Counted from the first letter of the stretch, positions 35,853-45,619 are shown. The stretch: 64,000 nucleotides of DNA from Caryophanales bacterium UBA6865 (GCA_002449265.1 DKCV01000010.1:1-64000), one strand, 5' to 3'. Notes: generated by a model not told the origin, from the letters alone. Translations and numbers: made by a program.

Positions 35853-37475
35853 TTATTCCTCTCTTCCTTTTTGTACTTTCGCGCCAGACATGTATAGACC
35901 AATTTCCTGTATTGTTGTTTCTTTTGGATTGAGTTCTGCGACGATTTTTCCATTATGCATGACTAGAATTCTGTCGCTCAAATTCATGACTTCGTCTAAT
36001 TCAAGAGAAACGAGAAGCACGGCTTTTCCGGCATCACGGTTGGCGATAAGGTGCTTATGGATGTTTTCAATAGCACCAACGTCTAGCCCACGTGTTGGAG
36101 AGACGGCAATAAGTAATGGTGAACCTAAATCTAATTGGCGAGCGATGATCGCTTTTTGCTGATTGCCACCTGACATTGAACGCACTGTTGTTGCGGCACC
36201 TAGTGAGGAGCGAACATCGTATTGCTCAATTAATTTATTCGCGTACTCATTAATCGCCTTCTTGTTCCTTAATCCATAGTAATTGAATGGCTTTTGGAAA
36301 TATCTTTGCAAAACGAGGTTATCTTCAAGTGAAAAGTCTAAAGCCAATCCATATTTATGACGGTCTTCTGGAATGTGAGACAAGCCCGCTAGAGCTCTTT
36401 TTCTGATACTTAATTTCTCTAAATGCGCATCGATGTATTCTGGGACGTCGTATTTCTTTCCTTGTTTTTCTAAGAATTCTTTCTTTCTCTCGCTATATTT
36501 TGGATTTTTTACGTCATGAAGAACAATGGAACCACTTTTCGCCTTGCAAAGCCCAGTTAATGCGTAAATCAAATCGCTTTGACCGTTCCCTTCGATACCA
36601 GCGAGGCAGACGATTTCTCCTTGTCTTACGTTAAAAGAAACATCTTTGACGGTGTCTTTTTCTCTTTCGGGGTTATAGACGGTCAAGTCTTTTATGGTTA
36701 GGATTTCTTTTCCTACTTTCGCTTCGTCTTTTTGAGTAACGAGTTGGACGTCTCTTCCGACCATTAGTCTTGATAATTCTTCTTCTGTTGTGTCTTTCGT
36801 ATTCACTGTACCAACACATTTCCCTTTTCTTAAGACGGTGACGCGGTCAGTGACGGCCATGATTTCGTTGAGTTTGTGAGAAATGAAGAGAATGGATTTT
36901 CCCTCTTTTGCTAGATTTCTCATAGAAAGCATTAAATCATCGATTTCTTGCGGAGTTAAAACAGCGGTCGGCTCATCAAAAATTAAAATATTAGAATCGC
37001 GGAAGAGCATTTTTAAAATTTCGACTTTTTGTTGTTCGCCCACGCCCATGTCATCAATCTTTTCGTCCAAATTGATATTGAAATTGTATTTTTTGCAAAG
37101 GTCTTCGAGCTTTGTTCTAGCGTCTTTCGGTTTGATATAACCAAATAACCCCGTAGGTTCGTCTCCAAGAATAATGTTCTCTAAGGCTGTAAAAACGTCA
37201 ACGAGCATGAAATGCTGATGTACCATGCCAATTCCAAGTTTGCATGCTTCATGAGGATCGTTTATGGAAACTTTTTGCCCACTTAAAATAATGTCACCTT
37301 TATCTGGCTTATATAGCCCAGAAACCATTGACATCAAGGTTGATTTTCCTGCGCCATTTTCACCGAGAAGAGCATGAATTTCTCCTTTCCTAAGCGTTAA
37401 AGAAATGTCGTCGTTTGCTTTAATGCCAGGAAAGTATTTGCAAATATGACGCAATTCCAGGACATTTTCTTCCAT
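35853..37475 (-). CDS. ABC transporter ATP-binding protein, BMP/nucleoside type (NupO-like)
   Basis: 540-aa tandem ATPase with two nucleotide-binding domains. Domain 1 has Walker A LLGENGAGKSTL, signature-like VGEQQKVEIL and Walker B ILIFDEPTAVLTP. Domain 2 has a degenerate P-loop region GIEGNGQSDLI, the MSGGNQQKAIIARQL signature and LLIAVSPTRGLDVGA. This layout is typical of sugar/nucleoside importers of the RbsA/NupO class. An extra ~25-residue segment (about 335-360) lies in domain 2. AAGGAGAA precedes the ATG. Confidence 0.94.
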   Translation of the reverse strand: MEENVLELRHICKYFPGIKANDDISLTLRKGEIHALLGENGAGKSTLMSMVSGLYKPDKGDIILSGQKVSINDPHEACKLGIGMVHQHFMLVDVFTALENIILGDEPTGLFGYIKPKDARTKLEDLCKKYNFNINLDEKIDDMGVGEQQKVEILKMLFRDSNILIFDEPTAVLTPQEIDDLMLSMRNLAKEGKSILFISHKLNEIMAVTDRVTVLRKGKCVGTVNTKDTTEEELSRLMVGRDVQLVTQKDEAKVGKEILTIKDLTVYNPEREKDTVKDVSFNVRQGEIVCLAGIEGNGQSDLIYALTGLCKAKSGSIVLHDVKNPKYSERKKEFLEKQGKKYDVPEYIDAHLEKLSIRKRALAGLSHIPEDRHKYGLALDFSLEDNLVLQRYFQKPFNYYGLRNKKAINEYANKLIEQYDVRSSLGAATTVRSMSGGNQQKAIIARQLDLGSPLLIAVSPTRGLDVGAIENIHKHLIANRDAGKAVLLVSLELDEVMNLSDRILVMHNGKIVAELNPKETTIQEIGLYMSGAKVQKGREE

Positions 37476-37511
37476 AGAGATTCTCCTTCAATAAACTTTA
37501 ATATTGTGAAA

Positions 37512-37535
37512 AAGGGCAGGAAAAATCCTGCCCTT
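37512..37535 (-). terminator. Attenuating terminator between bmp and the ATPase gene
   Basis: A 10-bp perfect stem AAGGGCAGGA/TCCTGCCCTT followed on the minus strand by a T-rich run. Located just after the solute-binding-protein gene and 36 bases before the ATPase gene, it should let most transcripts end after the lipoprotein. Confidence 0.75.
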
Positions 37536-37545
37536 AATAGTTAGA

Positions 37546-38775
37546 CTATTTAGAATCGGAGGCTTTTGTTGTAGCGTGCATCGTAAGGGCTACTTTTGGT
37601 GTCTCACTGGTTGGGAAAGCCTCTGGAGTTTCGTTTGGAACAGTGACTTTTCCAGCTTTCATGTCTGCAACTAAAGTGTTGTATTCACTTTCTTTCCACT
37701 TTTTAAAGCCCCAGCATCCTTTGTCGCCAGTAGCGGTTTCAGTCGGAAGAGCAACAGCGTCTTCTTTTATACCAAGTTCTAAGACTTTCTTAGCATAATT
37801 GTCATTGAACTTCATATCGCTATCTTTCCAAGAAGTTAATGCACTCTTGATGGATGAACCTAAACCTTTCATAGCGGAAGTTAATAATTTTTCACGGGTG
37901 CCAGCTGGCTTGATTTCTGTATCCGCGTGTTGATTCGTATCAACGCCAATCCAAGACTTTCCGTCTTTATTTGTGGCTTGGGATAAACCGGTGGTAACCG
38001 AATTATAAACTGCACCGCCGCAAGCAAAAATTGTTTCGGTGCCAGCGTTATACCAGTTGGTGGCGAATTGTGTTGCTTCAGTGGTTGAAGCAAAGGCGCC
38101 AGCGTAGTAATAGTCCATTTTGATTGCGCCATCGGCTAGTTCCATTTCTTTAGCAGCGGCATTGGCACCATAGATATATCCGTATCCGTATCTCTTGACG
38201 GCTGGAACAGCCATTCCGCCGATAAATCCTAGCTTTGTTAAACCATCTTTAACAGCGCCATAACCTGCTAAGAAACCAGCTTGTTCTTCGCGGTATTGGG
38301 TCATTGCGACATTTTCTTTGAGATCGTATGGGGCGTTTCCATTATCAGAATCTTGGTTAACGCAGTCTAGTGCTAAGAAGCAAACGTTTGGATATTTGTC
38401 TTGGACTTGTTTTACAACTGGCTGGAAAAGATAGCCAGGGAGAACGACGAATTTTGCGCCCCATTCAACAGCGGAATCAACAGCAGCGACACGTTCAGCG
38501 GTGGTGTAATCTCCGGTTTGAGCAGAAGGTTGATAATACATCGTTCGATAGGAACCGCTATCGACAACATTGGTTTTTGCGTTGATTTTACCGCCACCGT
38601 TTTCTGCAGCCCAAGCATTAACGGCTTCCCAAGAAGTTTGGTTGAAGTTGTGGTCGTTTAGCGTACCGGAATCGGTAACTAAAGCGATTTTGGTTGCGTT
38701 TGAATCATCGTTGTTTCCGCAACCGACGAGGGTGAGAATAGAGGCACTTAATAAAAAGAGTGCTGACTTTTTCAT
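37546..38775 (-). CDS. BMP-family substrate-binding lipoprotein (NupN/BmpA-like)
   Basis: 409-aa lipoprotein with signal peptide and lipobox LVGC (Cys19). The BMP domain follows: IALVTDSGTLNDHNFNQTSWEA near the start, then AAVDSAVEWGAKFVVLPG, EEQAGFLAGYGAV and IGVDTNQHAD. It captures nucleosides or related purine/pyrimidine compounds for the ABC importer encoded downstream. Extra C-terminal ~50 residues follow the core. AGGAGG precedes the ATG. Paralogue at 39683 on the other strand. Confidence 0.93.
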   Translation of the reverse strand: MKKSALFLLSASILTLVGCGNNDDSNATKIALVTDSGTLNDHNFNQTSWEAVNAWAAENGGGKINAKTNVVDSGSYRTMYYQPSAQTGDYTTAERVAAVDSAVEWGAKFVVLPGYLFQPVVKQVQDKYPNVCFLALDCVNQDSDNGNAPYDLKENVAMTQYREEQAGFLAGYGAVKDGLTKLGFIGGMAVPAVKRYGYGYIYGANAAAKEMELADGAIKMDYYYAGAFASTTEATQFATNWYNAGTETIFACGGAVYNSVTTGLSQATNKDGKSWIGVDTNQHADTEIKPAGTREKLLTSAMKGLGSSIKSALTSWKDSDMKFNDNYAKKVLELGIKEDAVALPTETATGDKGCWGFKKWKESEYNTLVADMKAGKVTVPNETPEAFPTSETPKVALTMHATTKASDSK

Positions 38776-39682
38776 ACAGTTTATTTCCTCCTATGTATGA
38801 ATTTCGGAAAAATCCATTTATGAGTCAGCGAAAAATTAACAAAGCCCCAGTATCTAATCTTATGAGAATAACTGCTCATTTTGGTGATTTCTCTCTAACG
38901 AAACAATGGAGTCCTTCCTTAGGCTTTTATGATAACATTGCTTATCAAAAATTAACATAAAATTTACATACCAACTTATCAAAAAAACAATAAAGCGATT
39001 TTGCTTTAAAAACGAATGTGTTATTTCTATGGTTTTTAATCAATATTATTCGCAAATATCCATAATAAAATTGTTTTTTATAGCAAAGTTTTCTTTTTTA
39101 TTTTCGATTGAAATTCATCACAAATTGTAAATGCTTTAACTAATTTAATAATTATCAAAAACTGATTGCGAAACGATAAAGCCATATGATTTGCAAAAAG
39201 CAATCGAGATTATTTCCTATTGAGCTTGTGGAATTAACGAATTGCTTTAGAACCATATGTTTGATAATCGCATATGGCTAAATTCCGATTTTGAAAACTT
39301 TGTTCAAGCATATAACCTTGCCGAAAAAATATGGCTGAGTGAGTATGCCGCCCTAATACTTATAGTAATAATAAAATGACAAAATATTAAATTAATATGC
39401 AAAAACATTAAACATAATAATCAAGCAAAATAATAATATTAATAATTTAGTAATAATCGTATTTTATAAATGTTTAATTTATTTTTTATATTCATTTAAT
39501 TTATTTTGCATTGACAAAAATAAGCAATAAAAATGTCATTTACAAACCTGTTTTGGTTGGGGATGATTATGGTATGGTAGCGCCGATAAAAAGAATGGCA
39601 GAAATAAGGGCAATCGTCTGTTTTTATTGCCCTGTTGTTCTTCGGCTATTGCCATAAGTTACAGAAAGGACAATGATCTAAA
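38776..39682. other. 0.9-kb A+T-rich control region between mirror-image bmp operons
   Basis: No gene. It is very A+T-rich between about 38940 and 39540. A dyad CCATATG-N11-CATATGG lies at 39253-39277, with another CCATATG at 39182-39188. AATAATATTAATAATT-like tracts lie around 39430. TTGACA at 39511-39516 is a possible -35 for the plus-strand operon. The last 90 bases hold a leader hairpin listed separately. Confidence 0.6.
39596..39654 (+). promoter_or_regulatory. Leader hairpin with alternative partners before the second bmp gene
   Basis: AGGGCAAT (39607-39614) pairs perfectly with ATTGCCCT (39626-39633), and GGCAAT could instead pair with a second ATTGCC at 39648-39653; TGGCA at 39596-39600 offers another partner. 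Such mutually exclusive pairings suggest an RNA switch or attenuator. It does not match the purine-riboswitch core. Confidence 0.35.
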
Positions 39683-40924
39683 ATGAAAAAGAAAAAAGGA
39701 TTCCTCTTCCTCTCCTCCCTTGTGACGATTTCTATGCTTGCGGGATGTAATAACAAAAAGAAAACCGCGGAGATTGCCGTCGTTACTGATGTTGGCTCCT
39801 TGAATGATGGAGGCTTCAATCAAGGCACGTTTGAAGGCGCAAAAGCATTCGCTACCGAAAACAACAAAACCTATAACTATTACATGCCATCCGGGCAAAG
39901 CAACGCGACTGATGCAGACCGAGAAAACGCGATGAATTTAGCGATTGAAAACGGGGCAAAAATCGTTATTGCTCCAGGGTTTTTGCAAGCTAGCGCGATG
40001 AGAAAATGCGCGATGCAGCACCCCAATGTTAAATTCGTGTTTATGGATGGCTTTTTATTAGAAGATGATAATCACAAAATCCTTAATAATGTCACCGCGA
40101 TTAATTATCGCGAAGAAGAAGCTGGCTTTTTAGCGGGGTATGCAGTCTTAAAAGAAGGGAAATATAAACTTGGTGGCATGTTTGGAGGCGGTGGAGGTAA
40201 CCGCGCTTGCAATGCGTTTGCTTATGGCTATGTGCAAGGCATTAACCAAGCTGTTATTGATTTAGAAAAAGAAAACAAAGAAATCCCTGGCAAAGGGAAA
40301 GTATCAAAGCCAATTGCCCAAATCAGCTTTATGTATGGCGCTCAGTTTGGCGCTTCGCCTGAATTAAAGAATCAAGCATCCAGCTGGTATATGAACGTGA
40401 AGAATAACGAAGATCTCGAAAAAGAGGTCGGAGGTACGCAGATTATTTTCGCTTGCGGTGGTTCAATGACCTTGTCCGTTAAGAGCGCTATGGATGAATA
40501 TGAAAAAGCGGAAATGGTTGGCGTAGATGTCGATCAATCCCATATGTCGGAAAAAATTATTACCTCTGCGACGAAAAATCTCGCTTCTTCTGTTAAGGAT
40601 ACTCTTGGTCTTTTTTACGGTAATGAGTGGGATAAAAAATTAGGGGGAAAGATATTCACACTTGGTGCAAAAGAAAACGCCGTCGGACTTCCGACTGAAG
40701 TATACGAAAAAGATAATAAAAAGATTGATCCTTGGCGATTTAAGAATTTCACCAAAGAAGAGTACAAAATTCTTTTCAAGCGCATTCGGGGAGAAGGTGA
40801 AAAAGCGGAAGACAATATCGTTACGAAGACTGTCGATTCTAAAGTCAATTGCGACACAGAGATTTTTTGGAAAAACGTAAACGAAAAGGACACCCCTAAA
40901 ATAAGCATTAGACACATCAAATAG
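39683..40924 (+). CDS. BMP-family substrate-binding lipoprotein, second copy
   Basis: 413-aa lipoprotein; lipobox LAGC (Cys22). The BMP domain begins AEIAVVTDVGSLNDGGFNQG and contains AMNLAIENGAKIVIAPG, EEEAGFLAGYAVLKEG and VGVDVDQSHMSEK. It shares overall architecture with the minus-strand copy at 37546 but is clearly diverged. First gene of a plus-strand operon with ATPase, two permeases and an acetyltransferase-like gene. The ligand is probably a nucleoside or related compound. Confidence 0.92.
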   Translation: MKKKKGFLFLSSLVTISMLAGCNNKKKTAEIAVVTDVGSLNDGGFNQGTFEGAKAFATENNKTYNYYMPSGQSNATDADRENAMNLAIENGAKIVIAPGFLQASAMRKCAMQHPNVKFVFMDGFLLEDDNHKILNNVTAINYREEEAGFLAGYAVLKEGKYKLGGMFGGGGGNRACNAFAYGYVQGINQAVIDLEKENKEIPGKGKVSKPIAQISFMYGAQFGASPELKNQASSWYMNVKNNEDLEKEVGGTQIIFACGGSMTLSVKSAMDEYEKAEMVGVDVDQSHMSEKIITSATKNLASSVKDTLGLFYGNEWDKKLGGKIFTLGAKENAVGLPTEVYEKDNKKIDPWRFKNFTKEEYKILFKRIRGEGEKAEDNIVTKTVDSKVNCDTEIFWKNVNEKDTPKISIRHIK

Positions 40925-40946
40925 CGAACTGTTTTTATCATTTTTT

Positions 40947-40979
40947 GAGCCTTCTTCAAATCGAAGGGGCTCTTCTTCT
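40947..40979 (+). terminator. Attenuating terminator after the second bmp gene
   Basis: GAGCC...TTC (from 40947) pairs with GAAGG..GGCTC (to 40972) with a small bulge; TTCTTCT follows. It stands at the same operon position as the terminator in the minus-strand copy. Confidence 0.6.
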
Positions 40980-40995
40980 ATATAAAGGTACTACT

Positions 40996-42534
40996 ATGGA
41001 AAAGAATCATTACGTAATCGAGATGCGCCATATCCGCAAGGAATTCCCGGGCATTATTGCAGTTGACGATGTTTCCCTTACTCTTAAGCGTGGTGAGATT
41101 CACGCGTTGCTTGGGGAAAATGGCGCTGGCAAAAGCACATTAATGAGTGTTTTGTTCGGTATGTATGAGCCAGATGCTGGTGAAATTTATAAAGATGGGG
41201 AACTGGTGAAAATTCATAACCCAAACGATGCCACAAGGGAGCGTATTGGCATGGTGCATCAGCACTTTAAGCTCGTGGAGTGCTTTACTGTTTTAGATAA
41301 CATCATCCTAGGAACGGAAGATGCGAAATTTGGTTTTGTTATCAAAAAGAAAGCACGTGCAAAAGTGCTCTCTTTAATGGAAAAATACGGCCTTCATGTA
41401 GATTTGGATAAAAAAATCAGCGATGTTACGGTCGGCATGCAACAACGAACCGAAATTTTAAAAATGCTATATCGCGATAACGAAGTATTGATTTTTGATG
41501 AACCAAGCGCGGTTTTAACCCCGCAAGAAATCGACGATTTAATGAAAACGATGAAGCGGCTTGCTAATGAAGAGAAATCGATTCTTTTCATCTCCCATAA
41601 ACTGAATGAAATCATGGAGGTAAGTGACCGCGTCACCGTCTTAAGAAAAGGAAAATGCGTGGGCACGATCGAAACAAAAAACACGAATGCGGAAGCTCTC
41701 GCGGAAATGATGGTCGGTAGAAGCGTTACCTTTAATGTTAATAAAAAAGAAGCCCATCCTAAAGAAACCATTTTGAATGTTGAACACCTATTTGTTGAAG
41801 ATAAGAGAACCAAGAAGTTTGTTATTCAAGATGTGAATTTGTCCGTTCGTGCCGGAGAAATTGTCGGAATTGCTGGGATTGATGGAAACGGGCAAAGCGA
41901 ACTGGTTCGTGCGATTACCGGGCTTGAGCCCATCTCTAGCGGAAGAATTTTATTCAAGAACAAAGATTTAGCGCGATTTAATGTCAATCAACGTATCAAA
42001 GAAGGAATCTCTCATATTCCAGAGGACCGCCATAAACATGGGCTTGTTTTGGAATTCACGTTAGAAGAAGATTTCGTTCTTCAAAAAGCTTATAGCGGAG
42101 AATTTTGTAAACGGGGTTTCATTCGCTTTAAAGAACGAAGCGAATACGCAAGTCGCTTAATCAAAGACTATGACGTTCGTGCCTCTAAAGGGGCAATCAC
42201 CGAAACGAGAAGCATGTCGGGCGGGAATCAGCAAAAAGCCATTGTGGCGCGTGAGCTTGACCGTGAACATGATCTTCTTATCGCCGTTCAGCCAACTAGA
42301 GGCCTAGACGTTGGGGCAATCGAAGGAATTCATAAGCGTATTGTCTCTGACCGAGATGAAGGAAAAGGCGTTCTTCTTGTTTCTCTAGAACTAGAAGAAA
42401 TCATGAATCTTTCTGACCGGATTTATGTGATTTATGAAGGAAAAATCGTTGGGGAGTTCCTTCGCCCGAAAGAAATAACCACCAAAGAACTTGGCTTATA
42501 TATGGCTGGCGCGAAACGCCAAGCGCACTCATAG
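40996..42534 (+). CDS. ABC transporter ATP-binding protein, second BMP operon
   Basis: 512-aa tandem ATPase, paralogous to the one at 35853. Domain 1: LLGENGAGKSTLM, VGMQQRTEIL, VLIFDEPSAVLTP. Domain 2: GIDGNGQSELVRA, MSGGNQQKAIVARELD, AVQPTRGLDVGA. ATG 40996 after AAAGG is chosen; the frame is open upstream to 40945 without a ribosome site. It lacks the insert present in domain 2 of the other copy. Confidence 0.93.
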   Translation: MEKNHYVIEMRHIRKEFPGIIAVDDVSLTLKRGEIHALLGENGAGKSTLMSVLFGMYEPDAGEIYKDGELVKIHNPNDATRERIGMVHQHFKLVECFTVLDNIILGTEDAKFGFVIKKKARAKVLSLMEKYGLHVDLDKKISDVTVGMQQRTEILKMLYRDNEVLIFDEPSAVLTPQEIDDLMKTMKRLANEEKSILFISHKLNEIMEVSDRVTVLRKGKCVGTIETKNTNAEALAEMMVGRSVTFNVNKKEAHPKETILNVEHLFVEDKRTKKFVIQDVNLSVRAGEIVGIAGIDGNGQSELVRAITGLEPISSGRILFKNKDLARFNVNQRIKEGISHIPEDRHKHGLVLEFTLEEDFVLQKAYSGEFCKRGFIRFKERSEYASRLIKDYDVRASKGAITETRSMSGGNQQKAIVARELDREHDLLIAVQPTRGLDVGAIEGIHKRIVSDRDEGKGVLLVSLELEEIMNLSDRIYVIYEGKIVGEFLRPKEITTKELGLYMAGAKRQAHS

Positions 42535-42543
42535 GAGCGATTT

Positions 42544-43974
42544 ATGGAAATAAAAATGATGAAAGAAAGGTTCCACGATTTTTCTAGAAAAGACGGAACA
42601 AAATCAGTTTATGCGAGTGTGATTTCCATTTTCATCGGGCTTTTCATCGGCTTTTTGACGATGGTAATTTGCTCTTTTGCCCCTAACGCGAATGGCGATC
42701 CTTTTTCTGGGCTTTTCTATTTATTTATAGGCCCCTTCTCTAGTTCATTTCAGCCAATGAAAGAACTTGGCATGATGCTATTTTATGCAGGCCCATTAAT
42801 ATTCACTGGTTTATCGATCGCCGTTGCTTATAAAACGGGCTTATTCAACATTGGGGCGCCTGGCCAATTCTTAATGGGGACAATGGGGTCGCTTCTTGTT
42901 GCCCTTAATATCAACACGACCGATAATCGCGCCGCCGGAATTTTGGTGTGGCTACTTGCCTTATTCGTTGGCATCTTGCTCGGTGCGCTTTGGTCGCTTG
43001 TTCCAGGCCTATTAAAAGCGTTCTTCGGCATCAATGAAGTCATTATTTGTATCATGAGCAACTGGATTGCAGCAAATATCGTAAGCTGGGTTTTCTCTTT
43101 GCCTAGTTTGGCACATCTTTCTAATAACGCGGCAATGAAGTCGGGATATTTGATCCAGACTTCCCTAACAGGGAATTACACGCCGACATTAGGACTAGGG
43201 CATTTATTCAGCTCTAATGGTTCTCCTTCTTATTTAGATATCGGCTTAATCTTAGCGATTTTAGTCGCGGTGCTTATCTGGGGGATGATGAGCAAAACCG
43301 CATTAGGGTATGAACTTAAAGCGTGTGGTTACAATAAAGACGCTGCTCGTTATGCCGGGATGAATGAAAAATTCAATATCGCGGTTGCGATGGCTCTAGC
43401 GGGAGGGTTAGCTGCAGCAGGAGGCGCCTTATATTACCTAAATCCAAACATTGAGCTTCAATATCAATCTTGTTATCAAATCTTGCCTGAATATGGATTT
43501 AATGGCATCCCTGTAGCGCTACTAGCAAATTCTCACCCAATCGGAGTGATATTTTCTTCCGTATATGTCCGTTATCTCAATAGTGCGGGTGGCTTCTTGC
43601 AGCGCGCTGGCTATAACAAATATTTCGCCGACATCATTATCGCGGTGATTATTTATCTCACCGGTCTATCTCACTTTATCCAAGAACAATTGACTCGTTA
43701 TTACAAAGCAAATGATAAAAGGGGATCGTTATTTCTTCCTTACTATTTGAAGAAATTGATTCATAAGTTCAAAGCAAAAACAAATCAAAACACGAAAACG
43801 GAAGTAGTTGAACTAAAGCAAATCGAAACTCCGAAAATAGTAGATAAGGTTAGCGAAACCATAAGCAAACCGGTAACGAAAAAGAAAATCGTTAGAATCA
43901 AAAAAGCGACTACGAAGGCTTCTTCTTCAAGCCGAACTCAAAAGAAAGAAAGCACACATAAGGAGCGAAAATAA
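42544..43974 (+). CDS. ABC transporter permease, second BMP operon, first subunit
   Basis: 476-aa permease. About 8-9 TM helices carry SIAVAYKTGLFNIGAPGQFLMG, GINEVIICIMSNWIAANIVSW (in part) and LKACGYNKDAARYAGMN. A ~75-residue C-terminal cytoplasmic tail is very rich in Lys, Thr and Ser (KKKIVRIKKATTKASSSSR). The paralogue at 34539 instead has an N-terminal extension. AGGAG precedes the ATG, and the stop shares a base with the next start. Confidence 0.91.
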   Translation: MEIKMMKERFHDFSRKDGTKSVYASVISIFIGLFIGFLTMVICSFAPNANGDPFSGLFYLFIGPFSSSFQPMKELGMMLFYAGPLIFTGLSIAVAYKTGLFNIGAPGQFLMGTMGSLLVALNINTTDNRAAGILVWLLALFVGILLGALWSLVPGLLKAFFGINEVIICIMSNWIAANIVSWVFSLPSLAHLSNNAAMKSGYLIQTSLTGNYTPTLGLGHLFSSNGSPSYLDIGLILAILVAVLIWGMMSKTALGYELKACGYNKDAARYAGMNEKFNIAVAMALAGGLAAAGGALYYLNPNIELQYQSCYQILPEYGFNGIPVALLANSHPIGVIFSSVYVRYLNSAGGFLQRAGYNKYFADIIIAVIIYLTGLSHFIQEQLTRYYKANDKRGSLFLPYYLKKLIHKFKAKTNQNTKTEVVELKQIETPKIVDKVSETISKPVTKKKIVRIKKATTKASSSSRTQKKESTHKERK

Positions 43975-44963
43975 TGGACTTCGTTTTTATCCTTCAGCAG
44001 ACAATAATTTGCATGATCCCTCTTCTCATCGTTGCTTTAGGAGGATTATTTTCTGAGCGAAGCGGCGTGATTAATTTGGCCTTAGATGGCGAAATGATTT
44101 TTGGTGCCTTCATTGGGGCGATTTTCGTTTGGGGAATGGTCCAAAATAATATAGGTTTAGCGACTTCGCAAGGCGTTTATTTTTTAGGGATGCTTGTTGC
44201 GGCCTTATCTGGAGCGATATTCTCGCTTTTGTTGTCGTTTTCGGCGATTCATTTGAAAGCAAACCAAACTATCGGAGGAACATCTCTCAATATGCTCGCT
44301 CCTGCGATTGTTTGCACGTTTGGCTTACTATTCTTCAATAGTGAACGAATTGTTTCGGGCGGGTCGTTTATCCTTTTAAAGAACAGTTACCCTAGTTGGT
44401 TCCAACCCGTTTTTGATTCTTGGGTTGGCGGTTTCTTTTCGCTACTTTTGGATAAAGTATATTTATCGACTTATGTATGCGTAATTTTGTTCATTGTTCT
44501 TTCCGTTTGGCTATATAGAAGCAAAGTCGGCACACATCTAAGAGCGTGTGGCGAACACCCGGGGGCAGCGGCTTCAGTCGGTATTAATGTCAAAAAGATG
44601 CGTTATTTAGGCGTAAGTATTTCTGGCGCTTTAGCGGGGCTTGGAGGGTTTGTCTATATTGCCACAAGCGCAGCGACAGCCGCGGAGAATACAGTTGCGG
44701 GCCTTGGATTTTTAGCCCTTGCGATTATGATTTTTGGGAACTGGCGTCCCCTTTGGATTGCATTAGGTGCCTTCCTATTTGGTTTCTTAAAATGCCTTGG
44801 CGTTCTTTCTAGCCAAATTGATTTTTGTAGCAAACTTGGCTTGCCGATGTATTTTTATAACATGATGCCTTACATTGTTGTTATCATTGTCCTAGTTTTA
44901 GTAAGAAAGAAGTCTGGCTGCCCGAAAGCAGAGGGCATTCCATACGAAGAAGGACAACGATGA
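43974..44963 (+). CDS. ABC transporter permease, second BMP operon, second subunit
   Basis: 329-aa permease, about 8-9 TM helices. FSERSGVINLALDGEMIFGA, KANQTIGGTSLNMLAPA and LRACGEHPGAAASVGI match the family. It overlaps the preceding permease by one base (TAATG) and the following acetyltransferase-like gene by ATGA. Counterpart of the gene at 33499. Confidence 0.92.
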   Translation: MDFVFILQQTIICMIPLLIVALGGLFSERSGVINLALDGEMIFGAFIGAIFVWGMVQNNIGLATSQGVYFLGMLVAALSGAIFSLLLSFSAIHLKANQTIGGTSLNMLAPAIVCTFGLLFFNSERIVSGGSFILLKNSYPSWFQPVFDSWVGGFFSLLLDKVYLSTYVCVILFIVLSVWLYRSKVGTHLRACGEHPGAAASVGINVKKMRYLGVSISGALAGLGGFVYIATSAATAAENTVAGLGFLALAIMIFGNWRPLWIALGAFLFGFLKCLGVLSSQIDFCSKLGLPMYFYNMMPYIVVIIVLVLVRKKSGCPKAEGIPYEEGQR

Positions 44964-45619
44964 AAGTAAAAGAAATTGATGTCGATAGTTGGGATAGAAA
45001 AAGCGTTTATCAATATTTCGGGACATTCTCGAATCCGTGTTATGGCTTTAATGTCGAAATGGATATCACCGAATTAGTCAAAGTCACGAAGGAAAATAAG
45101 CAAAGCTTCTTTATCAATATGCTTTTCCTTGTCTATATGGGATTAGAATCAATCGAAGAAATGAGGACGCGTATCGTCAATCATAAAGTCGTGGTGTATG
45201 AAGAGATTAATCCGGCTTACACCGTGATGACGAAACTTGGCGCGTTTGAAAATTGCAGCGTGAAAGCCACTCATGACTACAAAACCTTTTACGAAAGAGT
45301 CCATCTTGATGTCGAGACGACGAAAGTAAAAGGGCACATTAAAGATAGCTATAATGATTCTGCTTTAATGGATGAGTATTATATCACCTGTGTCCCTTGG
45401 CTTTCTTTTGCTTCGATGACCCATCCTCTTCCTGATAATGATCATAGTAATTCGAGTGTCCCTAGAGTTTGTTGGGGAAAGTTCTATTTGGTAGGGGAAA
45501 AGACGAAGATTATGCTCAATATCACCGCAAATCACATGCTTGTTGATGGAAAAGCTATGTCAGATACCTTCGCATCCATCCAAAAGAATTTCGATAACGC
45601 TAGAAGCATTCTTCAATAA
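44960..45619 (+). CDS. Chloramphenicol acetyltransferase-fold protein
   Basis: 219-aa protein with CAT-family length and order: YQYFGTFSNPCYGFNVEMDIT near the start, PWLSFASMTHP in the centre, and the active-site motif NHMLVDG with His192. Classical enzymes read HHxxxDG, so only the first His differs. CAT-like proteins acetylate chloramphenicol or other hydroxyl acceptors. Here the gene is the last of a nucleoside-type transporter operon, joined by an ATGA overlap. An acetyl transfer to an imported compound is a reasonable inference; antibiotic resistance is not shown. Confidence 0.85.
   Translation: MKVKEIDVDSWDRKSVYQYFGTFSNPCYGFNVEMDITELVKVTKENKQSFFINMLFLVYMGLESIEEMRTRIVNHKVVVYEEINPAYTVMTKLGAFENCSVKATHDYKTFYERVHLDVETTKVKGHIKDSYNDSALMDEYYITCVPWLSFASMTHPLPDNDHSNSSVPRVCWGKFYLVGEKTKIMLNITANHMLVDGKAMSDTFASIQKNFDNARSILQ

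Noticed and set aside
39541..39682. Purine riboswitch before the second bmp gene
   Set aside because: The conserved three-way-junction core and loop-loop pairs could not be found; only a simple hairpin with alternative partners is visible.
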